Positions 56,017 through 64,000 of a DNA stretch of 64,000 nt are shown in pieces. Position 1 is the stretch's first letter; each line of letters begins with the position of its first letter. The DNA is from a bacterium (GTDB lineage Bacteria > Krumholzibacteriota > Krumholzibacteriia > LZORAL124-64-63), in assembly GCA_020049465.1 (NCBI GenBank), contig JAIFKS010000046.1:1-64000 (forward strand), given 5' to 3'. Under the pieces are notes generated by a model. That model was not told the DNA's origin and searched no databases. It worked only from the letters and a program-made list of their open reading frames with translations. The position numbers and the translations under genes were made by a program.

Positions 56017-57383
56017 TGGTCGCGGCCCAGATCCTTCGAGAGGTACAGCATCGCGTCGGCTTTGCGGTAGAGTTCGAACGGGTCGAGCCCCGCGCCGGGA
56101 AACGTGACGGCGCCGGCAGAGAACGTGACCGGGATCTGCCGCGCATGGCCGTCCTCATCGACGGATTCGCAGTACTCGGCGTCCAGCAGGCGTCCGACCA
56201 CTTCGTGCGCGGCTTCGGCGGGCGTGTCGGTCAGGATCAGCGCGAACTCTTCGCCCCCCACCCGGCAGACGTGGTCGATCCGGCGCAGGGCTTCCTGCAG
56301 CCGGCGGGCCATCATCTTCAGGACGCGATCGCCGGCGGGATGCCCGAAGCGGTCGTTGACGGTCTTGAAGTGGTCGAGATCGGCCAGTACCAGCGTCAAT
56401 GGTCCCTGGGAACGACGGGCGCGCTCCAGCTCGAGCGGAAACTGGCTGTCGAAATAGGCCCGGTTGAAGACGCCGGTCAGACCGTCCTTGTGGATCCGGA
56501 GATTCACCTCGCGCTGACTCTGCCAACGGCGGGTGACGAACCGGGACAGACGTTCAGCCAGACGCAGCAGCGGTTCCCGGCCCCACTCGCCGCCGGCGGT
56601 CAGGTACAGCAGGCCGGCTTCGACCGGGTGTTCGCCGGGCTCGCCGTCGCGCAATGGTTCCCAGAGGGGAACGGCCACGCCGCAGACCGCGGGCTGGCCG
56701 CGGCGGCTCTCGTGCTGGCGCAGGACCGTCGCCGGCAGTTCGTTGGCCGAAGGTATCCAGACCGAATGTCCGGCCGGACGCAGCGGTTGCCAGCCTTCGG
56801 CGCGGCCGGCCGCATCGAGGGTGAAAACATGTTCGGCGCCCTCGGGCGCCAGTTCGCCGGCCGGCAGCTGGAGATGCAGGTCGAACTGGGGCACGAAGCG
56901 GCCGACCAGGCGCAGGACCCCGGCCAGGATGCTGCTCTTGTCGGCGGTGCGCAGATCGGCCACTTCCAGATCCTGCGCGAATTCCATGGCGCCGAGAAGG
57001 TCCGAAACCTCGTTCAGGTCCGGCAGCCCGTCCGAACCGAGCGAGGCGAGCGACGGCACGGCCGGTGCCGCGGGATTCGGGAGCGGCGGCACGGCGGCCC
57101 ACGGGGCGTCGGCGCCAAGGCAGCTCAGATCAATCAGTCGGGTCGATCCCGGTACGAGCACGAAGGGACCGCCCTGGCGCTCGCGGCCGCCTTCGACCGC
57201 CACCCGCAGCAGGCGGCCGCTGCGCAGCAGCTCGCCGACGACGGCGCGGGCCATGGCCCGCAGGCGGTCGGCGTCGCCGGCTCGCAGAGCCCGGCGCACG
57301 GCATCCCGCTGGGATGGTCCCACACCGTCCAGTGGCAGCTCGATCGCCAACAGGCGGCGAAGTCCGGTCAGGCTCGTTTCCAT
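55959..57383 (-). CDS. Diguanylate cyclase with unknown N-terminal sensor
   Basis: A 474-residue soluble protein. The C-terminal GGDEF domain (~298-460) has a DGLTGVFNRAYFD start, DLDHFKTVNDRFGHPAGD and an intact GGEEF at 376-380. An inhibitory RxxD site (R367-D370) sits five residues before it, so c-di-GMP synthesis with product inhibition is expected. The N-terminal ~290 residues are an unrecognised sensor, perhaps GAF-like at ~130-290. The start ATG 57381-57383 is chosen because a 28-residue longer reading would overlap the promoter. It is divergent from the MltD-like gene and overlaps comEC. Confidence 0.88.
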   Translation of the reverse strand: METSLTGLRRLLAIELPLDGVGPSQRDAVRRALRAGDADRLRAMARAVVGELLRSGRLLRVAVEGGRERQGGPFVLVPGSTRLIDLSCLGADAPWAAVPPLPNPAAPAVPSLASLGSDGLPDLNEVSDLLGAMEFAQDLEVADLRTADKSSILAGVLRLVGRFVPQFDLHLQLPAGELAPEGAEHVFTLDAAGRAEGWQPLRPAGHSVWIPSANELPATVLRQHESRRGQPAVCGVAVPLWEPLRDGEPGEHPVEAGLLYLTAGGEWGREPLLRLAERLSRFVTRRWQSQREVNLRIHKDGLTGVFNRAYFDSQFPLELERARRSQGPLTLVLADLDHFKTVNDRFGHPAGDRVLKMMARRLQEALRRIDHVCRVGGEEFALILTDTPAEAAHEVVGRLLDAEYCESVDEDGHARQIPVTFSAGAVTFPGAGLDPFELYRKADAMLYLSKDLGRDQCHFWDSEGQHLRLTPRPR

Positions 57384-57434
57384 ACAGGGAAGACGGCGCT
57401 TTCTTGTGGAAGGTTTGCTGCCACTTCTGGAATG

Positions 57435-57463
57435 ATTATGACATATGATCAGGATTTTTTCAA
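57435..57463 (-). promoter_or_regulatory. Promoter for the diguanylate cyclase gene
   Basis: Minus strand TTGAAA (57458-57463), 17 bases, CATAAT (57435-57440), in a short AT-rich stretch that stands out from its surroundings, about 50 bases before the start codon. Confidence 0.65.
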
Positions 57464-57472
57464 GCAATGACG

Positions 57473-57501
57473 TTGGCGGGTGGCCCGGTACCTGCTATCT
57501 T
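57473..57501 (+). promoter_or_regulatory. Promoter region of the MltD-like gene, sigma70 and sigma54 candidates overlapping
   Basis: TTGGCG (57473-57478), 17 bases and TATCTT (57496-57501) fit a sigma70 promoter. Inside it, TGGCCCG-N4-CTGCT (57481-57496) resembles the sigma54 -24/-12 pattern TGGCACG-N4-TTGC. Only one may be used. The -10 TATCTT is the same as at rpsT. Confidence 0.5.
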
Positions 57502-57590
57502 CCAAAACCCGCTCGAGATGGAACTCAATCCGGGAACCGAGGCGCGCCTTCAAGGTTTGCAGGCGATCCCGACCGGAAGGACAGGCACGG

Positions 57591-59414
57591 ATGAATTTTG
57601 AGAAGTTCCCATTCAGCAAAGGCTTAGCTCATAAGCGGTGCCAAACTGCCCGCTGGCTCCTGGCGGTCACGGCAGCGGTCGGTCTGGGCGCCGGCTGTGC
57701 TGGCGGGGGCTCGCCAGGAATGCGCGAGTCGGGCGACGCCGACGCGATTTTATTCTCCGACAACGCCTTTGCCCGCCGGACAGCATCAGCCGACACAACC
57801 GGGGGCGAAGTGGACGGCGCGATGGGACTGACGGCCGGGCCGGTCGTGGACCTCGAACGCGACGCCGAAGGGCGCGCCGCGCTGGACGCCCTGGAGAAGC
57901 TCAGCCGCACCGCGCTGGCCCTGGCGGCCGAGGGTCGGCTGGATGAGGCTCAGGATCACCTTTTCGTGCTTGAGGACCAGGCATCCCTGGCGGCGCCGGC
58001 CGGGGCCGATTCCCTGTACATCGAACAGCAGCGCAGCCTCCAGCGCCGGGCCGGACTGCTGGGCGCCGTGCTGGCCGAACAGATGGCCTTCTCGGGCGAT
58101 GCTGCCCAGGCCGACTCGCTGCTGGCGGATGGTTACGCACGCCTGGCCCAGAGTTCGTTTCCGGATTCGCTGGTGCCGGCCACGGGCGCCGAATTGTCGC
58201 CCATCACGGTTGACCTGTTGAAGGTCGACAACCTGGAAGTCAACCGCTGGGTCAACTACTTCTCCGGGCGCGGGCGCGACCATTTCCAGGTGTGGCTCGA
58301 GCGCCGCGCGCAGGTCGACTCGATGATCACCGCGATCCTCGACGAGAACGGCCTCCCGCGCGAACTGATCTATCTGGCGATGATCGAGAGCGGGCTCAGT
58401 TCCCGGGCGGTCTCCAACGTGGGTGCGGTCGGCCCCTGGCAGTTCATGGCGCCGACAGGGCGGGCCAACGGCCTGCGGACCGACTGGTGGATCGATGAAC
58501 GACGCGACATGGAAATGTCCACCCGCGCGGCCTGCAAGTACATCCGCACGCTCTACAGGCAGTTCAACGACTGGGCTCTGGTCCTGGCCGCCTACAACAC
58601 CGGCGAAGGCCGTGTCGAGCGCGTGATCAATCAGCACGGGCACGACGACTTCTGGAACCTGCGACTGCCCAGTCAGACCACGGCGCACATTCCGAAGTTC
58701 ATCGCGGCCGCGCGCATCGGGGAAGATCCCGAACGCTACGGATTCGTCGTGCCGGCGGCGCGTCCGCTGCATTACGACCTGTTGCCGGTCGACGACGCGA
58801 CGGATCTGGAAGTCATTGCCAAGTGCGCCGGCGTCGACGTCGCCGAGATCAAGGCGCTGAATCCGGCCCTGATCCGCGGCGTGACGTCACCCGACCGCAA
58901 GAACTACCCGGTGAAGGTGCCCGACGGCAAGGGCGCGACGGCCGTGGTCGCGTTGGCTAAGGTTCCGGCGGACAAGCGCCTGACCTGGAGCAGCCACCGC
59001 GTCGCACGCGGCGAGACGCTCGGGCGCATCGCTTCGAACTACGGGTCGACGGTGAACGACATCGCGCGGTTGAACCGGCTGAACGCGCCGTTCACGATCC
59101 ACCCCGGCGACGAGCTTCTCATCCCCATGCCGGGCGAGCTGAGCGACAAGGCGCGCAAGCGCCTCGAGTCGGCGCCCGCGAAAGGCAAGTCGGGCAAGGC
59201 CAAGAGCGGCGCAGCCAAGAGCAAGGCGCGCTACGAACCGCCCGCGGGCTGGGAACGCGTCAGCTACGATGTGCGCAAAGGCGACACCGTCGGCAGCATT
59301 GCCCAGAAGCTGGGCGTGACGGTCTCGCACCTGCGGACGGTGAATGCGCTGCCGCGCAGCAACCTGATCCGCGCCGGGCAGAAGCTGTTCGCGTACAAGC
59401 CCCCGAAGGGCTGA
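57591..59414 (+). CDS. mltD: Membrane-bound lytic transglycosylase with LysM repeats, MltD-like
   Basis: A 607-residue lipoprotein murein hydrolase. The signal has a lipobox LGAGC with C36 as lipidation site. After an Asp/Ala-rich helical part, the SLT domain at ~245-370 has the catalytic E266 in AMIESGLSSRAVSNVGAVG, followed by WQFMAPTGR and AAYNTGEGRV. One degenerate and two clear LysM peptidoglycan-binding repeats follow (~396-444, 467-512, 557-602), with a Lys/Ser linker between the last two. The start ATG 57591-57593 has GGAAGG ten bases upstream. It is the only protein gene besides rpsT on the plus strand and ends in a bidirectional terminator. Confidence 0.9.
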   Translation: MNFEKFPFSKGLAHKRCQTARWLLAVTAAVGLGAGCAGGGSPGMRESGDADAILFSDNAFARRTASADTTGGEVDGAMGLTAGPVVDLERDAEGRAALDALEKLSRTALALAAEGRLDEAQDHLFVLEDQASLAAPAGADSLYIEQQRSLQRRAGLLGAVLAEQMAFSGDAAQADSLLADGYARLAQSSFPDSLVPATGAELSPITVDLLKVDNLEVNRWVNYFSGRGRDHFQVWLERRAQVDSMITAILDENGLPRELIYLAMIESGLSSRAVSNVGAVGPWQFMAPTGRANGLRTDWWIDERRDMEMSTRAACKYIRTLYRQFNDWALVLAAYNTGEGRVERVINQHGHDDFWNLRLPSQTTAHIPKFIAAARIGEDPERYGFVVPAARPLHYDLLPVDDATDLEVIAKCAGVDVAEIKALNPALIRGVTSPDRKNYPVKVPDGKGATAVVALAKVPADKRLTWSSHRVARGETLGRIASNYGSTVNDIARLNRLNAPFTIHPGDELLIPMPGELSDKARKRLESAPAKGKSGKAKSGAAKSKARYEPPAGWERVSYDVRKGDTVGSIAQKLGVTVSHLRTVNALPRSNLIRAGQKLFAYKPPKG

Positions 59415-59449
59415 AGTTGTCCCGGCCACCGAAGCCGGGTCGGACCTGA

Positions 59450-59482
59450 AAAAAAGAGCCCGCCGTCGGCGGGCTCTTTTCG
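59450..59482. terminator. Bidirectional intrinsic terminator
   Basis: GAGCCCGCC and GGCGGGCTC form a perfect stem around a GTC loop, flanked by A-run and T-run (AAAA before, TTTT after), so it can stop both the MltD-like gene and the convergent barrel-protein gene. Confidence 0.9.
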
Positions 59483-59506
59483 TTGCGGACACGGGGAATC
59501 ACCGGC

Positions 59507-60565
59507 TCAGAACCTGACCGACAGGCTGATCCGGTGGGTCACTTCGTCGATCTCCAGAGCGTCTCCCGCATACGCATAGTCAATGGTCAGCGGATCGAGC
59601 CGGAAGCCGGCGCCAGCGGCGAAATGACCGGCGTCGAAGCCGCCGTCGAAGCCGGTTCGCACGAAGACCTTCCGCGAGAAGCCCAGTTCCATTCCCGCGT
59701 GGGCGATGGCGCTCATCGAGCCGCTGTGGTACTGGTCCGCGTCGCCGCGGTTGTCGAACCGGGCCTCGAGCGAACCCGCCAGCGTCACGTCCATGTCCCA
59801 GCGCGGCACCGGTTGCCGCCAGGCCAGGCCCGGGACGATGGCCGGCGTGATGATCTCGTTGTGCCCCGTGCTCCAGGAAAGATACGTGGTCGTCACGTCC
59901 TGCAGCTTCAGGCCGAAGTCCAGACGCTTCCAGATCGCGGGCCGCAGCACGGCCAGGTCCGCACCCACGCCCAGGCTCGAGTACGGCCCGATGCTCTGGC
60001 GCACGAACTTCAGCGATCCGCCCACGCGCCAGGCGCCCTTCTGTTCGCCGTACGACAGCAGCAGGCCCAGTTCCTGATCGCTCTTGTAGCGGATCTGGTC
60101 CTGCAGGTCGAACAGGCGCAGCAGTTCGTCGTTGTCGACGGCGCCGTCGTCGTTGACGTCCAGTTCGTCGGTCAGGTGGTTGGTGAACGGGATGTCGTCC
60201 ACGCCCAGCCGGATGAGCGAGACGCCGATGCCCGAACTCTCGCCCCCGAACAGGCGCCAGCCGACGGGCTGCACGTAGGATACGAAGTCGCGGTCGATCA
60301 GGTCCCCGAACTGCTCCGAGTGCATCAGCAGCACTTCGCGGTTGGTGACGCCGGCCAGGCCGGCCGGGTTCCAGAAGGTCGTCGAGGGGTCGTCGGCCAC
60401 GGCCGTGAAGGCCGCGCCCATGCCGAGCGCGCGCGCGCCACCCCCGTTTTCCATGAAGGCGCCGGCGTATTTGTCGGCGTGGGCGGCGCCCGGCAGGGCT
60501 ACGCCCAGCAGCACGGTTGCCAGCAGACTCAGGCGCCGCAACGGGCGCACCGGGTTGACGATCAT
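59507..60565 (-). CDS. PorV/PorQ-family outer-membrane barrel protein with an EF-hand loop
   Basis: A 352-residue exported protein. A signal peptide ends near residue 30 (GVALPGAAHA), followed by GGGARALGMGAAFTAVADDP and WNPAGLAG, the PorV/PorQ (UPF0164-like) N-terminal signature. Alternating beta strands continue to a C-terminal Phe (HRISLSVRF), the usual barrel sorting end. Residues 136-147, DVNDDGAVDNDE, fit an EF-hand calcium loop (D, N, D, G, hydrophobic, D, E at positions 1, 3, 5, 6, 8, 9, 12), probably in an extramembrane loop. PorV in Bacteroidetes is part of type IX secretion; a general FadL-like role is also possible. Promoter at 60631-60658. Confidence 0.8.
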   Translation of the reverse strand: MIVNPVRPLRRLSLLATVLLGVALPGAAHADKYAGAFMENGGGARALGMGAAFTAVADDPSTTFWNPAGLAGVTNREVLLMHSEQFGDLIDRDFVSYVQPVGWRLFGGESSGIGVSLIRLGVDDIPFTNHLTDELDVNDDGAVDNDELLRLFDLQDQIRYKSDQELGLLLSYGEQKGAWRVGGSLKFVRQSIGPYSSLGVGADLAVLRPAIWKRLDFGLKLQDVTTTYLSWSTGHNEIITPAIVPGLAWRQPVPRWDMDVTLAGSLEARFDNRGDADQYHSGSMSAIAHAGMELGFSRKVFVRTGFDGGFDAGHFAAGAGFRLDPLTIDYAYAGDALEIDEVTHRISLSVRF

Positions 60566-60630
60566 GCCTGCCTCGCGATCCAGGGGTTGGTTTCGCTTGC
60601 GATCCAGCGGTGTCGAACGATCAGGTAAAG

Positions 60631-60658
60631 ATTATAGAGCATTTCCGGTTCCCCGCAA
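60631..60658 (-). promoter_or_regulatory. Promoter of the barrel-protein gene
   Basis: Minus strand perfect -10 TATAAT (60631-60636) with TTGCGG (60653-60658) 16 bases upstream, about 65 bases before the start codon. Confidence 0.75.
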
Positions 60659-60672
60659 AGCGCTGGTCTTTT

Positions 60673-62202
60673 CTACAGCCCGTAGGACCGGATCTTCCGG
60701 TACAGGGTCCGCTCGCTGATTCCGAGCCTTTCGGCAGCCTGGCGGCGGTTCCCGGCGTGGGCCCGCAGCGCGGACTCGATCAGGGCGCGCTCGGCCGTCT
60801 GCAGGTCGCCGGAGGCGCCGCCCGGCAGCGGGCTGTAGGCGTCGCTGCCGCCGAAGGTCTCCACCACCCCGGTGGCAGGTTCCCAGGCCGCCGAATCCGC
60901 CGAATGCCAGGCGCCGCCGACAGGGGTCGGCACTGCTCCCGGGCGCGCGAGCGCCGCCTTGATCTCGCGGATGTCCTGGCGGATCGCCAGCAGGGTCGAA
61001 GCGAGCATGGCCATGTCCAGCTCGGGAGCCGCGGACGCGCCCAGCGGCACCGGGAGATACGGTTGCGCGGGGGCGCCCGACCGCGAGCCGGCGGGCAGGT
61101 CATCCACGTCGATCAGCCCGTTCTGCTTCATCACCACGGCGGAGCTGATCGCGTTGCGCAGTTCGCGCACGTTGCCGGGCCAGTCCATCTCCAGGAGTGC
61201 CTGGCCGGCGGCGCGCGTCAGGCCGCGCACGTGCAGTTTGTGCTTTTCGTTTTCGGCCTGCAGGAAGGTGCTGGCCAGGATCGGGATGTCCTCGCGGTGT
61301 TCGCGCAGCGGCGGGGTCCGGATGACCACCACGCGCAGGCGGAAATAAAGATCCTGGCGGAAGCGCCCGCGGGCCACGTCGTCGGCCAGGTTCCGGTGCG
61401 TGGCCGCCACGAGCCGGATATTGCTCGTCCGGGGAGCGCGGCCGCCGACGGGTGTGAACTCCCCCGTCTCCAGCGCGCGCAGGAAACGGGTCTGCATGCC
61501 CAGCGGCATCTCGGCCACTTCGTCCAGGAACAGCGTGCCGCCGTCGGCGCGGCGGAACACGCCGTCGTGGTCGGCGACCGCCCCCGTAAAGGCCCCGCGC
61601 GCGTGGCCGAACAGCTCGCTTTCCAGCACGCCCTCGCTCATCGCTCCGCAGTTGAGACTGACGAACGCCCCGGCCGAACGGCGGGAGTTGTCGTGCACCG
61701 CGCGGGCCACGAGTTCCTTGCCGGTGCCGCTCTCGCCCAGGATGAGGATGTTGACGTCGAGCGGCGCCGCGTGCGCCACCAGCGAGAGCACTTCCTGGAT
61801 GGCGGCGCTGCGGCCGACGATGCCGCTGCTCTCGCGCACGCGGCGCAGGCGCAGCTGGCGCTCGATCGTCTGGAAGATCTCCTGCGGTTCCGAGGTCTCC
61901 GGCAGGGTGATGACCGTTCCGGCCGGCACGCCGTCAGGGTCGGCGCCGTCTTCGCCCGCGCCGTCGCCGCCGACCAGCACCAGATCCGCGTCGACCTTCA
62001 TGGACAGGAATTTCCGCACCACGTGCCGGTGGCGCGGATAGTCACGGGTGTCGAACACGAACACGGCTGATTTCCCCAGCGAGAGTTTGGCCAGGGCTTC
62101 GGACGGCGAATCGAACAGGAACAGCTCCACCTGCGGCGCCTGCCAGGCGGCGGCCGCGGCGTAAAGGCGGTGTCGGCGGCTGAGAAGGACCACCATGCGC
62201 AT
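60673..62202 (-). CDS. Sigma54-dependent activator with pseudo-receiver
   Basis: A 509-residue enhancer-binding protein. Residues 1-115 look like a response-regulator receiver with an Asp at 51 (FVFDTRD). The N-terminal acidic pair is absent (VVLLSRRHRL) and the usual Lys near the end of strand five is not seen (VITLPET), so normal phosphorylation is doubtful. The AAA+ domain (~125-365) is complete: GESGTGKE (156-163), the sigma54-contacting GAFTGA (203-208), GGTLFLDEV (221-229) and the arginine finger region. The C-terminus holds a Fis-type helix-turn-helix (~468-509). Targets are unknown; the MltD-like promoter is one candidate. Confidence 0.88.
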   Translation of the reverse strand: MRMVVLLSRRHRLYAAAAAWQAPQVELFLFDSPSEALAKLSLGKSAVFVFDTRDYPRHRHVVRKFLSMKVDADLVLVGGDGAGEDGADPDGVPAGTVITLPETSEPQEIFQTIERQLRLRRVRESSGIVGRSAAIQEVLSLVAHAAPLDVNILILGESGTGKELVARAVHDNSRRSAGAFVSLNCGAMSEGVLESELFGHARGAFTGAVADHDGVFRRADGGTLFLDEVAEMPLGMQTRFLRALETGEFTPVGGRAPRTSNIRLVAATHRNLADDVARGRFRQDLYFRLRVVVIRTPPLREHREDIPILASTFLQAENEKHKLHVRGLTRAAGQALLEMDWPGNVRELRNAISSAVVMKQNGLIDVDDLPAGSRSGAPAQPYLPVPLGASAAPELDMAMLASTLLAIRQDIREIKAALARPGAVPTPVGGAWHSADSAAWEPATGVVETFGGSDAYSPLPGGASGDLQTAERALIESALRAHAGNRRQAAERLGISERTLYRKIRSYGL

Positions 62203-62239
62203 GAAACAGCCTCCCTGACCGGATACCTGTCAATGTGTC

Positions 62240-62268
62240 AGGATAGCGGTTGGGGTCCGTTTCGGCAA
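62240..62268 (-). promoter_or_regulatory. Sigma70 promoter for the sigma54-activator gene
   Basis: Minus strand TTGCCG (62263-62268), 17 bases, TATCCT (62240-62245), in the 94-base gap after the first HDOD gene. Confidence 0.6.
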
Positions 62269-62296
62269 GATCGCTAATGTGCTGCGGAATCGCCGG

Positions 62297-63208
62297 TTAC
62301 AACTGCAGGAAAGCGCCGGCTTTCTCGATGCAATCACCCAGGGCGTCGCGGTTCGCCTCGATCAGTTCGACCGGGATGCCTGCGGTTTCGTGCAGGCGGG
62401 CCGGGTCGGTCAGGGTCGGGTCGAAGCCCAGGTCACAGCGCGGCGGCTCGAAGGTGTTGGCCAGGTAATCGGCCAGCGACACGAGGGCGGCCACCTGCTC
62501 GTGACGGGCGCGGGCGCGGCCGACGATCACCTGGTGGTGTTCGCCGAACGAGCGCACCAGCAGCGCCGGGAAGCGCCACGATTCGGCGAAAGCGGCACCC
62601 AGTTCCGCATGGTCGAAGCCGAAGGTCTCCCGCTCGAGGTCGCTGAGCGAACAGCGGCGGAGGTGCCGGTCGGCGATCAGTTTGGCGTAGATCTGCGGCG
62701 CGTATACTTCGAGCACGAACTTGCCCATGTCGTGGAGCAGGCCGGCGGTGAACGCTTCCTCGGGATCGGGGTAGCCCGTCATGCGCGCCAGGTGCTTGGC
62801 GATGGCGCCGGTGACCACCGAATGGCGCCACAGTTCCCGGTAGTCCAACTGGCCGCCCGACTTCTCCACGGAGCTGATCAGGCTGGTCGCGACGGTGATG
62901 CAGATGGCGACCTGCCGCACGGTACGGTAGCCGAGCACCGCCACGCAGCGGTTGATGTCAGCCAGATCGCCGCGGCTCGAGTAGTAGGGTGAATTGGCCA
63001 GGCGCAGGACCTTGGCCATCACCGGGGCGTCCATGCGCACGACGCGCGTCAGGTCGGCGGGGCCGCTGGCGGGATCGTCCAGGACCTTCAGGATGCGGAT
63101 GAGCGTCTCGGGAATCGACGGAAGCTCGTCCACTTCCGCCAGCATGCTGCGCACGTCGACCGGTCGGGCCAGGGTCGCCGTCGATGTCATGTCGGTCGTT
63201 CCGCTCAT
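62297..63208 (-). CDS. HDOD-domain protein
   Basis: A 303-residue soluble protein with an HDOD domain (~20-215): LPSIPETLIRILKVLDDP, LRLANSPYYSSRGDLADINR, AVLGYRTVRQVAI and LLHDMGKFVLEVY. HDOD domains resemble HD phosphohydrolases and usually lack full catalytic metal sites; they occur in signalling proteins controlling motility, competence or c-di-GMP responses. The C-terminal ~80 residues continue as helices with ALVSLADYLANTFEPP. The ATG (63206-63208) has AAGG seven bases upstream. It lies ten bases after a second HDOD gene, so the two are an operon. Confidence 0.85.
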   Translation of the reverse strand: MSGTTDMTSTATLARPVDVRSMLAEVDELPSIPETLIRILKVLDDPASGPADLTRVVRMDAPVMAKVLRLANSPYYSSRGDLADINRCVAVLGYRTVRQVAICITVATSLISSVEKSGGQLDYRELWRHSVVTGAIAKHLARMTGYPDPEEAFTAGLLHDMGKFVLEVYAPQIYAKLIADRHLRRCSLSDLERETFGFDHAELGAAFAESWRFPALLVRSFGEHHQVIVGRARARHEQVAALVSLADYLANTFEPPRCDLGFDPTLTDPARLHETAGIPVELIEANRDALGDCIEKAGAFLQL

Positions 63209-63218
63209 GGCTCCGCCT

Positions 63219-64000
63219 TCAGAGGTAGATCTCCATTTCGGTCTCCAGGGTTTCCTGGAGCACCGCCGCCGCCTGCTCGAACGCCGAACGCGGCAGTCCG
63301 AGGATCTGGTTCGCCGGGCTGCCGATTATGTCCAGCTCCGGCATGTCGATGAAACCGATGCCCATCTTCTTGCACATCTGGTTGCCCAGATCGAGGTACA
63401 ACAGCAGCGGATTGTCCGGCGTCAGCGCCTCGGGGTTGTGATGATTGAGGATCGCCTCCTCGAGCATCGGCGACAGCTTCCACTTGTTGACCAGCAGCGC
63501 ACCGACCTGCGTGTGGTCGAAACCGAGAATCTCCGCCTCGGTCAGGTGGAAGGGCCGGTTCTCGTTGTAGACGACCTGCACCACTTCATCGAATTTCTCG
63601 GGCACGCGCAGATTCAGCACCAGCTTGCCGATGTCGTGCATCAGCCCCGCGAGGAAGGCCTCCTCCGCGAGTCCGGGCACGCGTTCGGCCACGAGCAGTC
63701 GGCAGGCGATGGCGCAGCCGATGGAGTGCTCCCACAGCAGGCGTTCCTTCAGTCCGGTGCGCGACTTGCGGGTGTTGTAGAGGTTGCGCGCCGCGCTGGT
63801 GACCACCAGGCTGCGGATCGAGTTGAACCCCAGCATCACGATGGCTTCGGTCAGTGTCTTGACCTTGCGGCTGCACGAGTACATCGCGCTGTTGGCGATC
63901 TTCAGGATGCGGCCGGTCATCGCCTGGTCGTCGGAGATGACCTGCTGCAGCTGGCTGGCGGAGGTTTCAGGGTCCGACGAGAGCTCGAGCACCTTCGCCG
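63219..64000 (-). CDS. HDOD-domain protein, N-terminus beyond window
   Basis: About 260 codons of a second HDOD protein; the reading frame is open to position 64000 and the start is outside. Seen: VLELSSDPETSASQLQQVIS at the edge, ILKIANSAMYSCSRKVKTL, VMLGFNSIRSLVVTSAARNL and LMHDIGKLVLNLRV. Its C-terminal half resembles its neighbour only in the shared HDOD core, so this is an old duplication or two related family members. The true protein is probably only slightly longer, because typical HDOD proteins begin with a short PxLPxV segment just before this point. Confidence 0.85.
   Translation of the reverse strand, partial: AKVLELSSDPETSASQLQQVISDDQAMTGRILKIANSAMYSCSRKVKTLTEAIVMLGFNSIRSLVVTSAARNLYNTRKSRTGLKERLLWEHSIGCAIACRLLVAERVPGLAEEAFLAGLMHDIGKLVLNLRVPEKFDEVVQVVYNENRPFHLTEAEILGFDHTQVGALLVNKWKLSPMLEEAILNHHNPEALTPDNPLLLYLDLGNQMCKKMGIGFIDMPELDIIGSPANQILGLPRSAFEQAAAVLQETLETEMEIYL

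Noticed and set aside
57786-58772. Antisense frame opposite the MltD-like gene considered as a protein-coding gene
   Set aside because: The plus strand clearly encodes a lipoprotein SLT-LysM enzyme there; the antisense product has no recognisable domain.

Overview
The window is GC-rich bacterial chromosome with dense housekeeping content. Almost every gene lies on the minus strand; the exceptions are a tRNA-Gly gene, rpsT and a lytic transglycosylase gene. The organism looks didermal: it has LapA/LapB (control of LPS synthesis), two lipobox proteins, a PorV/PorQ-like outer-membrane barrel ending in Phe, and periplasmic murein hydrolases. An Ig-like (SbsA/Big_5 type) lipoprotein, an M6 protease ending in a FlgD/T9SS-type C-terminal domain, and the PorV-like barrel point towards the FCB group or GC-rich phyla near it (Krumholzibacteriota/Eisenbacteria-like). 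That placement is inference. There is no rRNA, CRISPR array, insertion sequence, prophage or plasmid gene, and no gene-free stretch over 300 bases.

Layout, left to right: plsY (cut by the edge) and der; a DUF512 radical-SAM protein; tRNA-Gly(CCC) on the plus strand; miaA-mutL; a multi-GAF protein with a degenerate GGDEF domain; then, read leftwards, mtaB-miaB-lapA-lapB-SPOR protein-mutS (15595-8809 region, minus strand). Next come rpsA with its own promoter and terminator, a fused cmk-plsC gene, aroF, hisC, rluB, scpB, scpA and trpS. After these are xerD and uvrC, divergent from rpsT. An argF-lipoprotein-dapF-dapA-dapB operon follows. The topA-trmFO-xerC-hslV-hslU order is the one known from Firmicutes; smg and secA lie upstream. 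The right end holds an Slt-type transglycosylase coupled to an M6 protease, purC-purH, comEC overlapping a diguanylate cyclase, a divergent MltD-like transglycosylase, the barrel protein, a sigma54 activator with a pseudo-receiver, and two HDOD proteins.

Genes working together: MiaA, MiaB and MtaB all modify A37 of tRNA. DapF, DapA and DapB supply meso-diaminopimelate and lysine. ScpA/ScpB form the Smc-ScpAB condensin. XerC and XerD resolve chromosome dimers. HslV/HslU form a protease. PurC/PurH belong to purine synthesis. The right-hand block is a signalling neighbourhood with cyclic-di-GMP, HDOD and sigma54 components next to cell-envelope genes.

Thirteen sigma70-like promoters can be proposed by eye, twelve with a 17-base spacer. 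TTG and GTG starts are frequent and in several cases are supported by a Shine-Dalgarno site. I found no clear new defence or mobile system. The most unusual items are the aspartate-repeat tail of ScpA, the Cmk-PlsC fusion, the degenerate-GGDEF GAF protein, the EF-hand loop in the barrel protein, the protease-transglycosylase pair, and a 20-base palindrome repeated in an acidic insertion of the DUF512 protein.
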